A stretch of DNA of 64,000 nt from Cladorhizidae sp. MBARI D1340-BT2 (Eukaryota > Porifera > Demospongiae > Poecilosclerida > Cladorhizidae). Position 1 is the first letter of the stretch; every line of letters starts with the position of its first letter. Shown here piece by piece: positions 60,780 through 64,000 of this stretch. Under the pieces are notes generated by a model. It did no database searches. It saw nothing but the letters and a program-made list of their open reading frames with translations, and was not told the origin of the DNA. The translations under genes and the position numbers were made by a program. Location of the stretch: NCBI GenBank assembly GCA_028752905.1, contig JAQNBH010000003.1:4830204-4894203 (forward strand), written 5' to 3'.

Positions 60780-62922
60780 ATGGCTTCAAATTCTGCCTCA
60801 CTGTCAGCTAACACTAGCTTTCCAGAGCAGTTCCAACCAAGAAGTAGTTTTAAGTTCCCAAAGAAAAGATATGGAAAATATGGAAGATCATTCAGAGCTG
60901 AGTGGTGTCAACAGTATTCCTGGCTTCATTATGATGTACCACTTGATTCTGCTTTTTGTTACCTATGTATGAGGGATGAGGGCTGAACATGAAGGGAAGT
61001 TCTTGGTAAGCACTAAGAGAGAGCCATCCTTGAAGCAACATCCTCGTTCAAGAAACACCAGACCAGTGCCTGTCATCTGGAGGCACTTGAAGCTGTAGTC
61101 ACACTCCCCAAACAGATCATTGGTGATATTGGTGAAATATTGAGCAAAGAAAACAAGGAAATGAAGGCAGTCAATAGAAAAATGCTTTTAACTGTTTTCG
61201 AGAATATCAAGTTCCTTGCTCGCCAGGGATTGCCACTAAGGGGTAGTCATGGCCAGGAGACTGAAAGCAATTTTATCCAACTGTTACTCCTGCGAAGTTT
61301 AGATCGTCCCAAAATTCTTGCATGGATTGATAAGAAAACCAACAAGTATACTTCGCACGATATTCAGAACGATGTCTGCAGATTATGCCAGACAAGATTA
61401 TCCGGGAGGTGAGTCAAAACATTCGTGAGAGTAACTGCTTCACTATCATGGCTGATGAATGTACTGATATAGCAAACAAAGAGCAATTCACTATTTGCAT
61501 TAGGTGGGTTGATGATGATCTTCAAGATCATGAAGATTTCATTGGTCTCTATGAAGTAAACAGCATAGATTCCGACACTCTCTTCCATGCCATCAAAGAT
61601 ACTATACTTCGGATGCCAGGTCTCAGTATCTCTCAGTGCCGAGGCCAATGTTATGATGGTGCATCTAATATGAGTGGCATCAGGAATGGTGTATCGGCAA
61701 AGATACTTTCGGAGGAAAAGCGTGCAGTCTACACACACTGCTATGGGCATGCTCTAAATTTGGCTGTCAGCAGTACCATAAAGCAATCCAAGGTGTGCAG
61801 TGACGCCCTAGAAACAGCTTTTGAGATTTGTAGATAAAGTATTCTCCAAAGCGAAATGCTGCGTTTGATAGAATAAAGCTTGAAAATCGTGATGAAGATA
61901 CTCCCATGGGCATACGAAAATTTTGCCCTACCCGGTGGACCGTTCGAAGTGTATCGATCAGCAGTATAATTGAGAATTACACCATTTTAAATCAGTTGTG
62001 GGATGAATGTTTAGAGAAAAGATTAGACCCAGATGTAAAAGGAAGAATAATTGGAGTGAAAACACAAATGGCAAAGTTTAATTTGCTGTTTGGTCTGCAT
62101 CAGAAGCGCAATTTATTGCGAATCATACAGTCAAAACCTTAAAAGCAATGAGGAGTGATGAGATGTCTGAGCTATTTTATAAGCATGTTCAATGTTTATG
62201 TGTTTGTACACACGTTGAAGAGCCCTCATTGCCAAGGAAAAGAAGAGCACCAAGCAGGTTCAAAGTGGGTGAAGGAGATGGTTACCACAGTCCTACAGTT
62301 GAAGATCACTATCGCAAGCTCTATTTTGAAGTACTGGATTTTGCTATTTCAAGCATTCAAGATCGTTTTGATCAGCCAGGGTATGCTGTCTACCAGAACC
62401 TTGAGGAACTGTTAATGAAAGCAGTTAATAGGAAGGACTACTCAACTAACTTGCAAGCTGTCATTGACTTTTATGGTGATGACTTCAATGAGAGTGAGCT
62501 TTCAACACAATTGCAAGTCTTCAGTTCAAGCTTTCCCAGGAATGAACAAAGCAAGATTATCACTCTACACGAAATTCTACATTTTCTGCAAGGTCTCTCT
62601 AAAGGTCAAAGGGTTTTTTACAAGCAAGTTTGCTGGATAGCCCGTCTGATCCTTGTTTTGCCTTCTACAAATGCGGCCAGTGAAAGAAGCTTTTCTGCTA
62701 TTAAGCGAGTGAAGACCTACTTACGTAGTACAATGAGTCAACCAAGGTCGAACCATATTATGACCCTAAATATCTACAATGAGTCAACCAAGGTCGAACC
62801 ATATTATGACCCTAAATATCTACAAGGATATGTTGGATAAAGTAGACCTTACCGATATTGCCAGTGAATTTGTTTGTATTCCTTTGTCATTGAAAGTAGT
62901 TCTGTTTTCATGTTCTACCTAA
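60780..62922 (+). pseudogene. Decayed hAT-family transposase (TTF zinc finger, DUF4371, hAT dimerisation)
   Basis: Fragments in several frames give one hAT transposase of the ZMYM1-like kind. A TTF-type finger piece (WCQQYSWLHYDVPLDSAFCY, 60780-60986) is followed by a DUF4371-like segment (FKKHQTSACHLEALE... to about 61378). Next comes the RNase H-like core with MADECTDIANKEQ and YDGASNMSG plus HCYGHALNLAV (61385-61837), then FCPTRWTVR (about 61906-62142), and a C-terminal dimerisation region with PSTNAASERSFSAIKRVKTY (62148-62740). Frames break near 60985, 61380, 61836 and 62100. A 46-bp tandem duplication (62733-62824) shifts the end of the dimerisation domain. Past the duplication the original frame would run to a TAA at 62920-62922. 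Such transposases cut and paste DNA; this copy cannot encode an intact protein. No convincing terminal inverted repeats or 8-bp target duplication were found. Confidence 0.9.
62733..62824 (+). repeat. 46-bp tandem duplication inside the hAT dimerisation domain
   Basis: Two adjacent copies beginning ATGAGTCAACCAAGGTCG start at 62733 and 62779 and look identical. Because 46 is not a multiple of three, the second copy changes the reading frame of the transposase tail. Confidence 0.9.
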
Positions 62923-63236
62923 ATTTTTGCCTGACCAATACAAAATAGCTTCCTCCACCACTGCAAGTGCGTTAATTTTTGGAAGCCAACATTTTTGGGT
63001 CCTTCCCTCCCCACTCCTTGAACAGCTGGCTAATAAAATGACCTTCTCAATCATCAACTTTAGATACTCTAGCCTTCATCAACCTGATGAAGTCTAATAT
63101 ATATATAGTCGAAACGTGGAGAAAGTAAAATCCAAGTTGATTATTGAGAAGTTCATTGTAATTTTATTGTGAACTGAGAATTCTTGAGAATTTAACTCTT
63201 CTGTTGAGCCTTGAGATAGGCCATCACTAAGTACAG
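62923..63236. other. Sequence between hAT remnant and inverted-repeat element; carries a hairpin-family copy
   Basis: At 63040-63195 a family copy is visible: TCAATCATCAACTTTAGA, CTCTAGCCTTCATC, CCTGATGAAGTC, TAGTCGAAACGTGGAGA, AGTTGATTATTGAGAAG and CATTGTAATTTTATTG. The rest is unremarkable. Confidence 0.6.
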
Positions 63237-63931
63237 GAACAAGAGCTAAAGTGAATAGTAGCAAAGAGCTTCATTTAAGGGGAAAGTGTTTGGAAGGCTG
63301 TCTTAGAGCGCAACTTCAATGACTCACCCAATGATTGTGGACAATCCCCTCGAGTTTCAGCTAAATGCTCTAGCCTTCATCAAGGAAGATGGTATATATA
63401 TATATCAACCTCATGAGTCTTAGCATCTCATGAAGGCTAGAACATCTAGTGAAATGTGGAGAGAGCAAATATAATTTGATTATCGAGGAAAGCCATTGTA
63501 TTTACTGTCAATCGAGAGTTCATTGGGAGATTTAATCCACTGTTTGCTCATCCGTAAGCCTTTTTCTGGAAAGATATTTTGACATTTTTGGATCCCATGA
63601 CTCCACTATGCAGTGCCTTTAGATATTACCGTTGTGGGAACATATCACCATTTGACAAATATGCTAGCACAGCAGTTATCCCAACTTGGAGGTATTAAGT
63701 TTGTCACTTTCAGATCAGATATAATCATATCTATTAAGTTCCATTCATGTTTGCAATTAAATTGTATATACATAAATTGATACCGTGTCTGAACCCTGAC
63801 ATCTTATCTTCCAAAACTGCTGGAATGCACAATCATTGGTTGAGTCATTGAAGTTGCGTCTCTAAGACAGCCTTCCAAACACTTTCCCCTTAAATGAAGC
63901 TCTTTGCTACAATTCACTTTAGCTCTTGTTC
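63237..63931. mobile_element. Inverted-repeat element of about 695 bp with a nested hairpin-family copy
   Basis: The left arm 63237-63340 (GAACAAGAGCTAAAGTGAAT...TGACTCACCCAATGATTGTG) is repeated in inverted orientation at 63828-63931 (CACAATCATTGGTTGAGTCA...TTCACTTTAGCTCTTGTTC). Between them, 63355-63530 holds another CTAGCCTTCATC / TGAAGGCTAGAACATCTAG module. No coding sequence was found. Confidence 0.85.
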
Positions 63932-64000
63932 ATGGGGGAGGTCAGCTTCCACACTTAGAATATTCAATACTTACCTAAGATGTACCCAATATTAAGAAAG

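Overview
This is eukaryotic, almost certainly metazoan (invertebrate) genomic DNA. One spliced gene fills nearly the whole window: glycogen synthase (GYS, glycosyltransferase family 3), on the minus strand. Eleven coding exons can be placed from the start codon at 60238 to 5609. Every junction is GT-AG, and the exon lengths sum to 1266 nt, exactly 422 codons with no frame break. The C-terminal part (about 300 residues in animal homologues, including the catalytic E-X7-E motif and the arginine-rich regulatory helix) lies beyond position 1. The species cannot be named. Animal-type GYS, an animal-type hAT transposase with TTF and DUF4371 domains, and minisatellite-rich introns would fit a sponge or another marine invertebrate.

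Layout from right to left, in the direction of transcription: exon 1 (60166-60238), intron 1 (7.4 kb), exon 2 (52542-52723), intron 2 (12.3 kb), exon 3 (40248-40286, 39 nt), intron 3 (8.9 kb), exon 4 (31233-31385), intron 4, exon 5 (26533-26721), intron 5, exon 6 (22180-22194, a 15-nt microexon), intron 6, exon 7 (19854-19983), intron 7, exon 8 (14258-14297), intron 8, exon 9 (11035-11163), intron 9, exon 10 (6392-6628), intron 10 (704 nt), exon 11 (5609-5687), and intron 11, which runs off the left edge. Exons make up only about 2% of the gene span.

The introns are dominated by about 40 different tandem arrays. Periods run from 3 to 163 bp, with 2 to more than 200 copies each. By adding approximate boundaries they cover roughly 37 kb of the 64 kb. 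Most units are unrelated to one another, although a TAGGG-like (degenerate telomere-type) theme recurs. Several arrays come within 11-80 nt of splice sites, and intron 10 is almost entirely one CAA-type array. Nearly all long open frames in the window are stop-free readings of these arrays, not genes.

Upstream of the gene and divergent from it (60780-62922, plus strand) is a decayed hAT transposase with several frame breaks and a 46-bp internal tandem duplication. Smaller interspersed elements include terminal-inverted-repeat elements at 13357, 32486, 57922 and 63237, and a recurrent palindromic family carrying a CTGATGAAGG...CGAAA hairpin. No rRNA, tRNA, CRISPR array or prokaryotic feature was seen.

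The most notable observations are the 15-nt microexon just downstream of a CUA/CUG array, complementary (AAU)n/(AUU)n arrays that tightly flank exons 5-7 in the pre-mRNA (a possible circular-RNA or exon-skipping geometry), a 24-bp array with ten perfect CACGTG E-boxes, and the extreme load of minisatellites in a housekeeping gene.
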